A DNA stretch of 64,000 nucleotides from Ciborinia camelliae (taxonomy: Eukaryota; Ascomycota; Leotiomycetes; Helotiales; Sclerotiniaceae). The position numbers and the translations under genes are program-made. Location: NCBI GenBank assembly GCA_025890175.1, contig JANPYM010000009.1, positions 589,028 to 653,027 on the forward strand, given 5' to 3'. Positions 1-12,392 of the stretch are shown in pieces (within the stretch, counting starts at the first letter, position 1; each line of letters starts with the position of its first letter). The notes beneath the pieces were generated by a model. It did not search any database and had not been told where the DNA came from. It worked only from the letters and a program-made list of their open reading frames with translations.

Positions 1-814
1 TTTATTTATAATATTTAATATAAAAAATTTTAAAAAATATTAAATAAATATTCAATTTTTTATTTAAAATGTTTTTTTCAATATATATTTTGCAAACTTT
101 TAATTTGTTATAAATTTTAAAAAAAAGATATATTTTGGTATATCAAAAATATTTTATTTTCCAATTTAAAAAGTTTTTGAAACAAAATTTTTATAATTTA
201 TTATTATATAAATATTTTAATTTGAAAATATATAATTTATATTTATAATATTTTTTTAAATTTATAATAAAACTTTTTAAATCAATATTATCGTTTTATT
301 TTTTATTAAATATTTTATAAATTATTATTTTGGTTTATAATAAAATAAGGGATTTTGATTATATAGAAATATTATCTTTTTTATTAAAAAGTAATAAAAA
401 TAAATAAAATTTTTTAGATATTATTAGTTTTATAAATATATTTAATATTATAAATAAAGATAATAAATAAAAATAAATTTAGATTTTTTTATATAATAAA
501 ATTATAATATTATTATAAATTGTTTTATTTATTTATTTAAATAAATTATTTTAAATAAAAAATTCTAAAATAAATATTTTTTGTTTATAAAATATAAAAA
601 CAAATATATTATAATACAAAAATTTATATTTTTTTATAATACAATTATTAATTTTATTTATTTTATAATTAAAATACTAAGCTTTTAATTTATAATATAA
701 TTTTATTAATTAATATTAAAATTATTATAGATAATAAAGAATAAATATATTATAATATATAGTATATTTAATTTAAAACTTTAAAAACTATATTATAAAT
801 CAATTATATATATA

Positions 815-910
815 CCCGCTAGCGCAAGCTAGCGTCGTAGCGCGGGGGTGCTGCGGAGCAGCACGCCGCGGCCGTACGCTGCGCTTGCGCAAGCGTGCCG
901 TAGGCACGTG
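815..910. repeat. GC-rich hairpin cluster inside the A+T-rich block
   Basis: An abrupt island of G and C in nearly pure AT DNA. It is a chain of short inverted repeats: GCTAGC-GCAA-GCTAGC (818-833), GTGCTGC-GGA-GCAGCAC (848-864), the perfect 14-nt palindrome CGCTTGCGCAAGCG (about 882-895) and GTGCC-GTA-GGCAC (about 895-907). The architecture resembles the mobile GC clusters known from yeast mitochondrial DNA, but no homology is claimed. It still has several CpA sites, so it has not been RIP-mutated like its surroundings, which suggests it arrived later or was protected. Confidence 0.7.
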
Positions 911-1410
911 ATTTATCCAATAATATTCAATTTCAAAATTTAAGCTTATTTTTTAAAAAGCTAATAATTCATTCAATTTTTCTTATTTTTATTTAAAACT
1001 TATATTATTCGAATTCTAAAAATATATTATAATTTTGAAGATTTTGATACCCCCCCCCCCTAATTATAATAATTTAAATTATAATCTAATTAATAAAATT
1101 TATATAAAAATTATTAAAAAGCTTTCGGTGAATACTAAAAACTACAATAAAAACTATAATTTGAAATAACTTTTGTAAACTTTAATTTAAGATTCTAAAA
1201 ATAGCATTATTCGAAAGCCTTTTAAGATATCTATAAAATAGTATATTTGTATTTTATTTAATCTATTTTATTAATGATTGATACTAAATCTAAATATTTA
1301 AATCAAATTAGTAGTAGATAAGCATTAGATAAGGCTAGGTAGCAAATAATGGCAGAATAGAAAATAGGCTTATTAGATATACAATAAAAGAAAATAAGGT
1401 TTCATTTATA

Positions 1411-1497
1411 AGTATGTATACTTATATAAATACTTATATAAGTTTCTGTACTTATATAAATTCTTGTGCTTATATAAATACGTACATTTATATATAA
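1411..1497. repeat. Imperfect tandem repeat of a TACTTATATAAAT-like unit
   Basis: Five or so degenerate copies of a roughly 13-18-nt unit containing CTTATATAA follow each other at the right side of the A+T-rich block. No coding potential. It may be remnant transposon sequence. Confidence 0.55.
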
Positions 1498-1640
1498 CCT
1501 ATATAATTATTTTAATTTACTATAGAGCCTTAACGCTAGCTTCGATTATAATATAAATTATATTAATCGAAAGCCCTTGAAAAGCTTTATCGATTAATAT
1601 AAAATTTATATATTAAATATGTTCCTATATAAAGCTATAT

Positions 1641-2575
1641 AAGGTTAAAGATATAGGATGAAATTAGGTGTGGTATAGGGGTGTTTCTAATTAGTATTTT
1701 GACCCTAAATAGGGTGTTTCAAATGTAGTTCCGAAGACCCTAATTAGGGTCGATTCGGGTGCGAGATGGGTGTAATTTTTTCATGTTGAAAGATTTATGG
1801 TCTGTGCGCCTTGTATTTGGAATCAAGAGTTTTTGGTTTGCTCTTCATACTCACAACAAATGTCAGTAGGTATTATGAAAGATGCAATTTCTACTACAAG
1901 TGTCGACTTTTACGGTACGCCGTTCCTAGGGAGTTCTGTCAGGTATAAGACCAAGAAATTTCTCAATGGACTGACTCTATCTTCCACATCTATGCAAGCG
2001 CATTGAAGTTTTCCCCTCGTGATCTATGTGTTTATGTACGTAACACTGTTCGGTCGCCGCATTGGGAGCCTGCATTTCTCTATTTATTTCAAGGCATTTA
2101 AGCCAGGTGGCCGTATGGAATTGTCTGAATTATTCAACCGTCGCGTTGACCGCAGCTGTATTCAAAGTGAAGTCATGCTGTGCTAAGGTGTTTGGTTGGC
2201 GAGGATGAAATACCTCGGATGCTGTGTACTGCCGTGACATATGAAAAGCGTGATAGGTGCGGTTTCTTGCAGATGCTATTTTAATTCTGGGTATTGATTG
2301 TAACCACACAAGATCAAATCGACCAATTTTATGGCCTCATGGGTTGAACCTGATTCAACGAAAGTGTTGGCACGGAGTTGAAGGCTTTAAGAATGCTCTT
2401 CCCATGATAGATAGTGCTTTTCGTATCTCCTCGGATTTTATATGGATTTTCTTTGGAAATGACTGAGTAGTAACAGCTTTTGTAGTTTCCTCAGATATTA
2501 TCACAAGCACCTCATCTTCTATCCCAATCATATCAGGCCTGGTTCCAGCCGTGTGTTATAGCACTTGTAGTATGA
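1641..2575. other. Spacer between the A+T-rich block and the first gene
   Basis: Normal base composition resumes here. The stretch starts with two palindromes built from one CCCTAA and one TTAGGG half: an imperfect one at 1701-1715 and a perfect 16-bp one at 1736-1751. Short reading frames at 1797-2006 and 2257-2466 resemble nothing I recognise. Missing 5' exons of the downstream membrane protein gene may lie here, but no convincing donor/acceptor chain could be found. Confidence 0.5.
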
Positions 2576-3452
2576 GCATCCGCATTTTCCTTAAAGTTAT
2601 ATGAAAACCGTGAGTTTATTGTAGACAATGCATACACTGCAGCGTTGAAAATTGGCAAGACACCAGAATTGTGTGCATTCGGATCACTTTTCGCTTATAA
2701 ATACAATGCTTGCGAGGTCTGTTGTAAGAGCAACAATTTCCAAGCGGCTTTTGCAGCATATATAGAACCCCAGTTTCGGCAATTTGTTGATTACTGCAAA
2801 TCGGAAGCTTCAGAAACTACAGTGACGGGTGTGGTAGGGAGCACTACAGCAGCGACGACCTCAAGTAAACAGTCGTTCTCTTCACTGCCTTCTTCACTCT
2901 CACCTTTCACGAAAACTTTTTCTGGCCTTACTTCCAGTCCTTCTGGGTCAGCATATTCAACCATCACAACCATTAATACCGAGATTCTTCCAGCATTCAA
3001 CGGGAGCACCTTCACAAATTTCATAACTCTACGAAATCAACCGAAACTCAGTAAGATGACCCTAATCATTCGAAATGCGCAATACTAACTTGCAATTCTA
3101 TTCAGATTCCTCTTCTCCCACCATAAACTCACAACCCAAGCCATTGTCTGATCATTCGCGGTTTCACGGTATACTGATTGGATCCATTTTTGGCGGTCTG
3201 TCTGTTATTGCCTTTAGTTGCTGGATCTGCTGGAAGGTTTGGAGAAACCGGCGCTTGCAGATATCGACGGCTGATGGCACAGTTGGCGAAGAAAAGCACG
3301 ATGAGAAAGCGCAACTGCATTCTGATTCTTTACCACCAAAATATCCTCAAGAGTTGGATGAATCACCAAGAGGCCCAATCGCAGAATTGCAGGCTATAGA
3401 GCCGGTGAGTGCAGAGCTGTCAGGGACAGTTGATTCTGTGGCGCGAGATTGA
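2576..3452 (+). CDS. Single-pass membrane protein with Ser/Thr-rich ectodomain (5' end unresolved, possibly a pseudogene)
   Basis: Two exons are clear: an open frame from about 2576 to 3050 and 3106-3452, joined by a GTAAG...CTAAC...CAG intron (3051-3105) that keeps frame. The readable N-terminal part is Cys-containing (LCAFGS, CEVCC, FVDYC), followed by a Ser/Thr-rich stretch, one transmembrane segment (around GILIGSIFGGLSVIAFSCWI), a basic stop-transfer run (KVWRNRRLQ) and a hydrophilic cytoplasmic tail ending in VARD. This is the Mid2/WSC-like layout of fungal wall-sensor or cell-surface proteins, though no named domain is recognised. There is no ATG in frame: a TGA at 2573-2575 closes the frame upstream, so a start exon must lie further left or has been lost. 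The gene lies near the A+T-rich block, where decay is common. Confidence 0.6.
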
Positions 3453-6400
3453 GGAACTTTGGGTGTTTTTACAGTAAAACATTTTCTACCTCGTCACTTT
3501 TTATGTACCCCAACCAAATACATAATATTCGGGACAAGCCATCACATGTCGCTTTGCTACTAGCCCCCCCCCTTGAGGTTCTAAGGCCGCATATTAAGGT
3601 ATGGGGAATATACTACCTTTTTTTTAATGAAACAAATATCCATCTCGAGCCTGATTAGTATTCACAGGCTTGTTTTTTTGTCCTCGACTCTTGCACACAT
3701 TCGATTGGCACTTGATCTCTTGGGATGCGTTCTATAACCCAACTTCATAACAAACAATGGGATCCCCGATCATTCACATTTTACAGAAATCATTCATTTC
3801 CCCTCGTCGCACAAGATCAACTTGGACGTTGAAATTCCGATTCGTCTAACTTAGATATGAACGAATTCACATCTCTCATTTCCATCTTCATGGATCATCA
3901 ACTTGTCCCAAAATATACGAATACAGGTTTTGGATCACCGAATAGGAGCGCCTCCCTCACCATCGAAATTCTCGACAATGAATCGAGCTCATGGTACTCT
4001 GTGGCCTCCAGTTCATATACTTCTTGCTACGGATCTGATAATTCAAGAACATATGTCCACAGTACGTTTTGTAATCAAGATTTCGCCATCTAGGTGAGCT
4101 AGGACTCAGGAGTGCTGTGTGATTTTGCTTGAAGTTCACGTACGATAAACCTGGATCCTGTGCTGACTCTTCCATGAAATAACTAAATGCAAGAGGAATC
4201 ATTCGAAGCGAAAGAAAACAATTGCAAAATCTTCAATGCTTACGCCATAAAGGGGTAGAATATTATTCACTGGTTCTCAAATTAGCCTCTTAATTCCTAA
4301 TTATCTTGAAAATGAATGTAATCAGCGAAAGTTAAAATTTAGATCCTCCTTTGGATATTACTTGAACGAGTGGAAAGGTAATGATCCGAAAATGAACAAA
4401 ATCTAGAAGAAAACTTTTGTAAGTGCGATGTGGTCACAGTCGCTTTGCTCTTTGATAAAAGAAGAACAGGCAAAACACCGCACCTCGTGACGATTCGTGA
4501 AATATAGATATCGGACGAAGCATTGATAGTTTAAGCAAAATATAGAGTTATTGAACCGGTGAAGCCAGAAGCCTGCGACAAAAGCCAATGATCTTTATTT
4601 GGGCAGCTTTGCGCAAATGAGGAAATGGGCACATGAATATAGGGCAATAGATGCCATTCCAATCGCATATTGCGATATAGCATATATAGAAATAATAAAG
4701 TAGTATAGCACCCAACATCCAATTTCTCCATGAATGAAAAACAAGATTGGAAGGTATCGGATTTATTGTAATGTGAGACTAGTCACATGTCCATAAATCT
4801 TTAGCCGTGGCACATAGCAACCTAGACAGCCTACCAAATTATGTGTTGCACAAACCCTATCAAACCCAACGACAAGTAAAATAGGTCATGAAAAAATGAA
4901 AGAAGTATCTCGGTGTTTACAAAATGCAAAAAAAGAGAAGGGAGGCTCGGCCCACGCCGCCATCACCAACAGCAAAATTTCCCAAATGATTATTACCCGT
5001 CAACCTCATCCGTCAACCCCCCCATACATCATCTGGGAATGTGACCAACAGCACCCTGCTTTGCAGTCTGAGAACCCACACCTCAAGCGTTCCTTGTAAC
5101 GTGCAAACTGTTGCAATTGAAGAAGCGGCTTGAAAGTTATGGGAGACAGTTGAGAACTTGAGACTGCCCAGGTGGGATTAGGAAAGTCAGGAGATATGAC
5201 AGATGAGCAATTTAGGAATGTGAGCGAATATGCAAGATGCCCCTCATATTGTGGAACTGAAAAATTCGAGCTGCACTTTTTTCCGGGATTTGATTGTGAG
5301 TGGGGGGTTCCAATACGAAATTAAATGACTTCTTTGCAGAAAAAGGTATACGACAGCACGTGTTATCCACGTGATAAAAATATATTAACTAAGATTGGCT
5401 AGACATTATTTTACGTACCACATGCACATCCATGATTCCATTTGTGCGCACAAAATCAAACAGCCAGAATAGTAGAATACGCTCTGAGTGGATCAATCAT
5501 TGCTGCGAGTAATACTTCATGGTCCACCTGTACTTTATTTACCCGCCGGCACTAGTACTGATGTAGGAATGGCTTGTGCTGGATGAGCGAGTGCATTACA
5601 TCGTGATGGAATTCGTGTGCATGCATCTTAGTGGCTTGATGAAAAGGTTGAAATGTTGCTAAATAGAGAATGGACGACAGGAAACGAAAGCAAGCAAGCG
5701 GAGAAATAATTCGTCGTAAATGCGACATCCTTGATCAAATGCGGCTTTTACATGGTAGTTGAGCCAGGAGTGAGGGGGATATGGACTGATGGAGGGGTGG
5801 AAATCGATTGATTGGAATAATCATCTGTGCGACGACTGCAGATTGGAGAGGATAGCACGGACGGTAGCTGAATACCTAGGTAGGTAATATAAGAAAGGTA
5901 AAGATTAAACGGATCACGGTAAGTGGGGAGATGCCGTTTTTCGAAAGAAATAATATATCGGCCTGTCATCGGTGATGACTTATGTCTACTTATAACTCAC
6001 TTGCGATGCTCAATTGTGGTGATTTTTAACCGAAAGAAGTGGAGAGTTGCTAAACTTAACCTACTAAAGCTGTGGAAGATCTGGATTTCGTATTATATTT
6101 CGTATAAGGCCGAATTGGGAGATTGATTGCGAGATGATACAATCGAGCAAGTGTCTCGAAGTCGTGACCTGAGCATGAGTGTGATTGTACATGAGCGGGA
6201 ATTGACCAACGTACAGCAAACAAGGCTGATAGTGACATGAACGATACCTCGAGGTGTAGTACTCAGGCTGTTAAATCAATACAATAAGCCGAATTCGAAT
6301 TTGGACCCTGCTTATTTGTCTGTTACTCTACCGTGGCTAACTCGGGCTTATTCACTTCGCCAATTCATCATATGAAGAACATTAGAAAAGACGATTGATC

Positions 6401-7765
6401 AGTTTTCTTCTGCAACTAATCATTCTTCCATTACACTTGTGCGAACCCTTCATCGTACTGCTATGCTGACTGCATCGAACGATCATTGCTTGTGGTGGCT
6501 GATGGCTAATAACAACCTGATGACTATCTATTCATCCGACATAGGAAAGAAGTGCACAAACTTGATATTAATCCACGTCAATACCTGCAGAATTGACTTA
6601 CCTTGTCAATGCAAGTTTCTAACCGTCTAATAAGTTCTAACTGAATCGTATTGTGGATGCTAAATGCTTTCTTGTTATGACCATGATGATGGCCCCTTCA
6701 TTATTTCCCCTTGTAATTAATCCACTCTTCGGCGAGTTTTTGACATTATACGGAAGGATAGATCTTAAGAAACATCTCCGCTCTCCATTTATCGATAAAA
6801 AGTATCCATTCATCACGAGCATCACTCCCCAAGGATTATTTGGAAAGGTTGTGATGGGATTTTGTTATGATAGGATGGATGTTTGTGTTTGTTCTTCCCA
6901 CCAGTATGACCTCAAATTAAGCGAGGATGAGTGTTGGTCTTTCTTGAAGTCTGAATGGTTGTAAATAACAAGGATTTAGTCGCCAGAACACTAGATTGGT
7001 TCTAGTTCCCGTTCACACTTGCTTACGCGCCCAACAACTGCAGCTCATTTTGATCACCTTGATCACCGAATCACCTTGGGTCAATCATGATTTTCCTTGA
7101 ACTTTCTCAATTGACCTGTATAATTCGTGAAGTCCGAATGTATGGTAATCTATCCGGACTGCAGTCTGCATGTGCCATGTGCATACACCGAGCAACGAAC
7201 CATCTTCTTTCCCCTCATCAATGCCTGCAGCTCCCCCTTGCTCAATATTTGTCCTTAGTCGTGCAACTATTACATGCGGACGGGATTTGCGGGATTCCAG
7301 CAGGATTTGATCAATTCTGCGCCTTGCCCTAGATAGTTTTGTGGTGGGCCCATCCAATAATCAATCTCAATGGCTATGACGGTTACCTCTTCCTCTGCGA
7401 CCATAAAGGGACGCTGTGCCCCCTCTCAAAATATCTTCTTCTCTTCAGCAAGCATTCAATTCATCCTCAAGAGCTAGTCTCCTTCTTTTTTCCGCCCTTT
7501 CTTCATTTTTCTTCATTTTTTTGTTTTTACTGCCCGTACCCAAAGAGCTGTGCTCTGTAATATCATACCAAAATCTTTACATTCTAATCATTCTATCAAG
7601 TTGCCGGTCAACTTTTTATTAATTTTTTATTCACAAATCTCCTAATCCATACAATCCGAATTATACTCCCAAAGACTAGTCTCTTCTTGCTCGAATCAGC
7701 CAATTTTAGTACATTGAAAATTTCCATCTTAGTATTTTGCATCAAGGATCTCGAAATCGATAAAA
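3453..7765. other. 4.3-kb gene-free spacer
   Basis: Only short, unconvincing frames occur (for example 3857-4093 and 6653-6964), without codon-usage or splice support. Two CACGTG motifs lie close together near 5357 and 5370. A CCTAGGTAGGTA motif is at about 5874-5885. The last 350 bases are pyrimidine-rich and probably form promoter and leader of the downstream gene, ending in a good start context (AAAAATGGCC). Confidence 0.55.
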
Positions 7766-8647
7766 ATGGCCGCTATTCAATTATCATTCTCTCTCCGCGT
7801 TTCTTCCAGTGTTAAGACCGTTCATTTACTTGGTAGCTGGGATAATTACGCTGGCCAACTTCCACTTGCTAAGGACAAGACTTCTTCAAAATCTGGTAGC
7901 TGGAAAGGTACTTTCAGATTTCAAGGCACCACTCTTCAACCTGGTCAAAGATATTGGTATTACTACATCATCGATGGATATCATGTCTCGCATGACCCTG
8001 CCGTATCATCAACTACCGAACCAACTACCGGTCGCGTTCTGAATATCCTTGACGTCCCAGTTGAAAAGTCCTCGAGTCGATCATCCAAATCCAGCTCATC
8101 ATCATCCAAACATTCCTCTAGCTCAAAATCATCACATTCCTCACATTCATCTTCCCGCAGAGAATCTCGCCGTGACTCACATCTTAGCGTTGACATCCCT
8201 AAAGGTCGACCCCTCTCCATCTCTCAAATCAAATCTCCTAAACCCATGTCTCCACACGCCACCAAACACATACTCGAAGCTGACTACGCCGCTGGTCCAA
8301 CCGTCGACGAACTCACCGCACGCTTCGGTGCCACCACTATGGAAGAATACGAAGACTACGATTACGATCTTCCAAGATCACCATCTTCGTCCGTCGGTTC
8401 TACCATCTCCGATACTAGTGGTACTAGTTCACCATCTTCTGCTTCGAGTATGAGCGATTATTCTTCAGGTTCCAATGCCTCAACCTGTACGTGTGAACGA
8501 TATGGAATTACGAGAAAGGGGGACAGAATCAAGTTGGATTGTGGAGGTTCTCGATGCGGATACAGCGACTCAGAATCCTGTAGCTCAGAAGACGAGGATG
8601 AATATTCACGATCATCTCGCAGAAATGGAATTGTTGTTCGTCGATGA
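7766..8647 (+). CDS. Glycogen-binding (AMPK1_CBM/CBM48-like) domain protein, Rid1-like
   Basis: Single-exon gene of 293 aa. Residues about 4-95 form an early-set carbohydrate-binding module of the AMPK-beta type: LLGSWDNY near residue 21, a central GSWKGTFRF, RYWYYYIIDGY and a closing S.DP.....T...RVLNI strand. A long Ser-rich low-complexity tract (about 100-140) and an acidic linker follow. The C-terminus has a compact Cys motif (C241-x-C243 ... C259-x4-C264) and an acidic/Arg-rich tail. Fungal proteins of this layout are often annotated as GTPase-binding Rid1-like proteins; this is from memory and the biochemical role is uncertain. Such modules typically bind glycogen or serve as scaffold folds. 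The start has an A at -3 and GCC after the ATG. Confidence 0.85.
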   Translation: MAAIQLSFSLRVSSSVKTVHLLGSWDNYAGQLPLAKDKTSSKSGSWKGTFRFQGTTLQPGQRYWYYYIIDGYHVSHDPAVSSTTEPTTGRVLNILDVPVEKSSSRSSKSSSSSSKHSSSSKSSHSSHSSSRRESRRDSHLSVDIPKGRPLSISQIKSPKPMSPHATKHILEADYAAGPTVDELTARFGATTMEEYEDYDYDLPRSPSSSVGSTISDTSGTSSPSSASSMSDYSSGSNASTCTCERYGITRKGDRIKLDCGGSRCGYSDSESCSSEDEDEYSRSSRRNGIVVRR

Positions 8648-11600
8648 ATGAACGCCTAATCTTCCTGGAATGGAAATACGAAACAACACCTGGACGCAAA
8701 CGCATACGCATTGCCACGAAGAGAGAGAAGTGCTATTTTTGCCACTCGTTGGAATCTTCACCTCATCGCAATTTTTCGCATTCAATGAAAATCAAAAAAT
8801 CACGAAAAACATGCATACACACATCACGTCAAGTCTGGTACTTGTCATGATGTGTGTCCCACCGGAAGCCGAATCCGCGGCGCAAAAATGAAATGAACGA
8901 TTTATTCACGAATTTCATGTACATTTTTTAACGTAGTATTGTTCGCTCGGCCAGTTTTTTCTTTACGAAGGAAAAACTCGGAATTCAATTACTTCTTTAC
9001 ACACACGACAAGTTTTCATGGAACTAATTTCTGTACTTCTTCATTTTGGGGAAGGAAAAGGAAGGGTTACCACATGAAGAGGAGGAAAAGGGGAAGACAA
9101 AATTGCCATAGGGAGAAGAGGGATAGGGGTGCAGGATAATGATAGACACATGCTCATGATGAAATGAGATATGACGGGTCTTTTTTGGGAATTGAACATG
9201 ATGGTCATGCATGATTCATGATAATGAGAAATTGTTGGCACGACAGATTGGATAATGATTATGTGTCAAGTCATGATAACGAGATGATAGATAGATGGGA
9301 TAGAGGACAATTGAATCTATTCCGCACCAATTCTTTTGAGACTTTTTGATTTGTAGGATGTGATCGTGAGTTACGTGATCTTTTATTTGATGGCCGTCGG
9401 TGCTTGACCTTGTCAGTGTTTCATGTGTCACTATTATATCCAGCACAGAACTTCATGGCTCAAGAGATGGTCCATTACTAATTACCTGATAAACCTCAAT
9501 GCAAAAAGAACACCGGTTCATTCCCTTCATTGTCAAGGATTCCACCCAACAACCTAGGGCCTTAAATCCCCACTCACCGACCGCATCGCATCACCAATCC
9601 AACCGTTCAGCCGTAACTACGATTCCGTTTCTCATCTACCGCCGACCTCCTACCTCGACCTCATATCAAACTTCTTCAGCTCCGGCATTTTCTAATTTTA
9701 ATCGTCGTTTCAATGTTCCCCGCCACAAATGTGGCATTGAGTGTAGGGACGAAGCTTGTACATCGAATCGCGTATCGATTTCAAGTTATTTAAAGGATAT
9801 CTAGCTCTCTGATTGGCATTAGATATCACCCAATTCTTCGGGGTGTAGTGACCTCAAAAGCTGAAGTTGTTCCACCCGATAGTTACTAGACAACCGAGCA
9901 TATTCGAGTTGCTGAATACTGCAAAGTTTCTCATGAATTCATTTCTTCATGGAATAATTTGCTCCTTGTGATTCACCATGACTCCTTTTTATATTGCTGA
10001 GTGTAATGGCTTCTAAATTCATTTAAAGAGTTCTGACCTTTATTTGGCCATGATCATACCATCCGTGATCCCGGCCTTTCAGAGGGGTACGTTGAAGTTA
10101 CCTTAAAGTGACAAAACCAAAATTAGTTGAGTGGTCATCACACCACATTTGACATATTCTCTCTTGTTGCAACATTTGGATCTTAATTATGCTCTTCTGA
10201 ATATTTATCTCTTTAACACTGGATGATAATATGTGATGCGCAACCCATTCCAGGGATACTGAAGCTGAAATCAGATCACAATGCTCGAAGTCTGCAGTTG
10301 CTTTGACCTCCCTCTCTATACTATCATCTCATAGTCTTTGTCCATTATCTCTTCATCGACTTTATCAGCTCCCAGCACAGTCGTCCCATCACTCTCACAC
10401 CATCCTGTTTCAAGGCTCAAGGATCGGTGCTTTCCTAGGTGTCAACCTCCTTCTCCTTGGCCTCTATTTAGAAACAACACTTTGTAATTGCTGAGCATAC
10501 CTAACCTCCCAATCAGAAGACTTAATTAACCCTCCTAATTGAGTCAAGCCGGCCCTATTCATTAACCTTCTCCTCGTTTCCTAGGACCAACTTTAGTCAA
10601 GCCATCTACTAATTGGACGAGAATTTAATGTCCCACTGGCATATGTTCATGCCCACCATCTCACTTCACTCGATTTCCCTCATTCAACCTTTTGGAACCA
10701 GGCGTTTTACGATCTAGAACCCAGAGCAAGGTACTTGGATTTGAGAACAACGCATCTTTCCGGCTTGCCCGAACTTTTCAGCAACAGCAGCAAAGCGTCT
10801 AGAATGCCGACGCTGAATGTCCCATTTTGTCGTACCATCCCATTCCATACCATCTCACACTGTCAGACTTTGGGGAGTTTTCTATTGCCATTGAATTCTC
10901 CGTCGTCATTTGCACATGAAAAAGTTCTCTAATGAATAACTATGTGACGATAGACCTGAGCTGCAGTTTCCTAATTCGGGCGCCATGTAATTAGATTCCC
11001 ATCAATCTATCAAGTGTCCCCTTGTAATTTTGCCACTTCCAGTTGTAGCCAGAGCCCAATGTTTTGAGGAATGTCCTCTTTACTATATCTGCACTCCGGA
11101 AACGTGCGATTAGTATAACTTAAACGGCGCATATTTAAAATCTAGGCTTGAAACAGTTTGTTCCCAAAATAGAAAAGAATTATGAAGTGAATATAGATAG
11201 TCCGCAAATAGACGATCAACTTCCCAGTCTAATCTACGAAAATATGAGAACCTTATAGTGAGTCATTAAGTAGAAGGTAAAAGCAACGAGGGAAAGGACG
11301 CGAGGAGATGGTGCACTGTATCCACTAGCCTTTATATCGTAATAATTAGGACTTAAATAAGCTTTAAGTCCACACGATACTATGAACTAATTTCTTTCAA
11401 AAGTATTCTTGGATGTAGAGCTCAAATATCATAAGTGTTCAGCCGACGTAGTAAGATACAAACAGTCATGGTCAGATCTACTGTAGGAGCGACGGAGTTG
11501 ATATAATTGCTTGTTCGGAGCGTGGAATCCAAAGTGGCATGATGTGACCAGGTGGAACGAATAAACGAGTGTCAACTAATCTTTAGTTGGCATGATGCAA

Positions 11601-12392
11601 CATGAAAATTCTTGAATTAAAAAGGCCGGCATCACACTCTCCTACTTTAACCACGCAACTTAAGAATGGCAGTACAGAATTTCTCTTAGGTCTTTATCAA
11701 TAACAAAAAAGTGCATGAGCACAACGGGCATTACCAAGTCCGTTGTACAATATCACTAAAGACAGATTCATGGGCTTGAAATTTCGTAGTCTCGAGCGCA
11801 ATATTCGTTCTCAGAACTACAAAAGTATTTCCCTCATTAGTCTCCTAGCCGTCTATGAATATGACTGAAATTTCCGACCATATCACTGAATATATTTATG
11901 ACCTGTCGAATGATTAAGATAGACACGAATGACGTCTATGCCTGCATGCACCCTACCCTAAATTAAGCTGCAGTCTTGTTATCGAATAATGGCGTCACTT
12001 AAAGTCACAAGAGAGTACTCTTATCGCGGAAAGTTTGGCAGTGGAGTGTGAGGGATGAAGTGGAAGATAATAAAAACAGGCCTTTTTCATTGATAAAACT
12101 AAAGGCTACAAAAGAAAGAATCACATTTCCCATTCGTCAGTAGTCGTATGCGTTGAACGCAGAAAGTAGCTCGGGTAAGTAGCTCGGGTGCGTGTCCCTG
12201 AACGTCCTGTCCCCCACAGAAAGAGTAACGATATTTCATTCTTCCAACCTTCGCAAAACTTGGGAATGGCATCCCACCAACGTCCCAATACACTTGACGA
12301 AAAGGAGGGGGGCAGACCCAGTGTTGCTGCCTACAGGTCTAAGTTCAGCCTTTTGACTTGCCAATGTTGAATGGTCAGACATTTCAAGTAAA
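8648..12392. other. 3.7-kb gene-free spacer
   Basis: No gene is supported. Short frames at 9499-9804, 10303-10494 and 10735-10932 lack recognisable motifs and splice partners. A small hairpin (GGACTTAAA / TTTAAGTCC) sits at about 11349-11371. The left end should contain the 3' UTR of the CBM protein gene and the right end that of the minus-strand gene. Confidence 0.5.

Larger units (their letters stand above)
1..1640. repeat. A+T-rich, gene-free block (probable RIP-degraded repeat)
   Basis: Almost the whole stretch is A and T, with long runs of T/A and no open reading frame of useful length. In filamentous ascomycetes this composition usually marks old transposon DNA mutated by RIP; that is inferred here from composition only, since no transposase or reverse-transcriptase remnant can be read. 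It contains a GC-rich hairpin island (815-910), an 11-nt poly-C run (1050-1060), a tandem array of TATATAA-type units (about 1411-1497) and an imperfect hairpin (1561-1599). Composition returns to normal between about 1640 and 1700. Confidence 0.75.

Noticed and set aside
1..1640. Mitochondrial DNA inserted in the nuclear genome
   Set aside because: AT-richness and a GC cluster recall some mitochondrial genomes, but no mitochondrial gene, tRNA or intron core can be read; RIP-degraded repeat is simpler.
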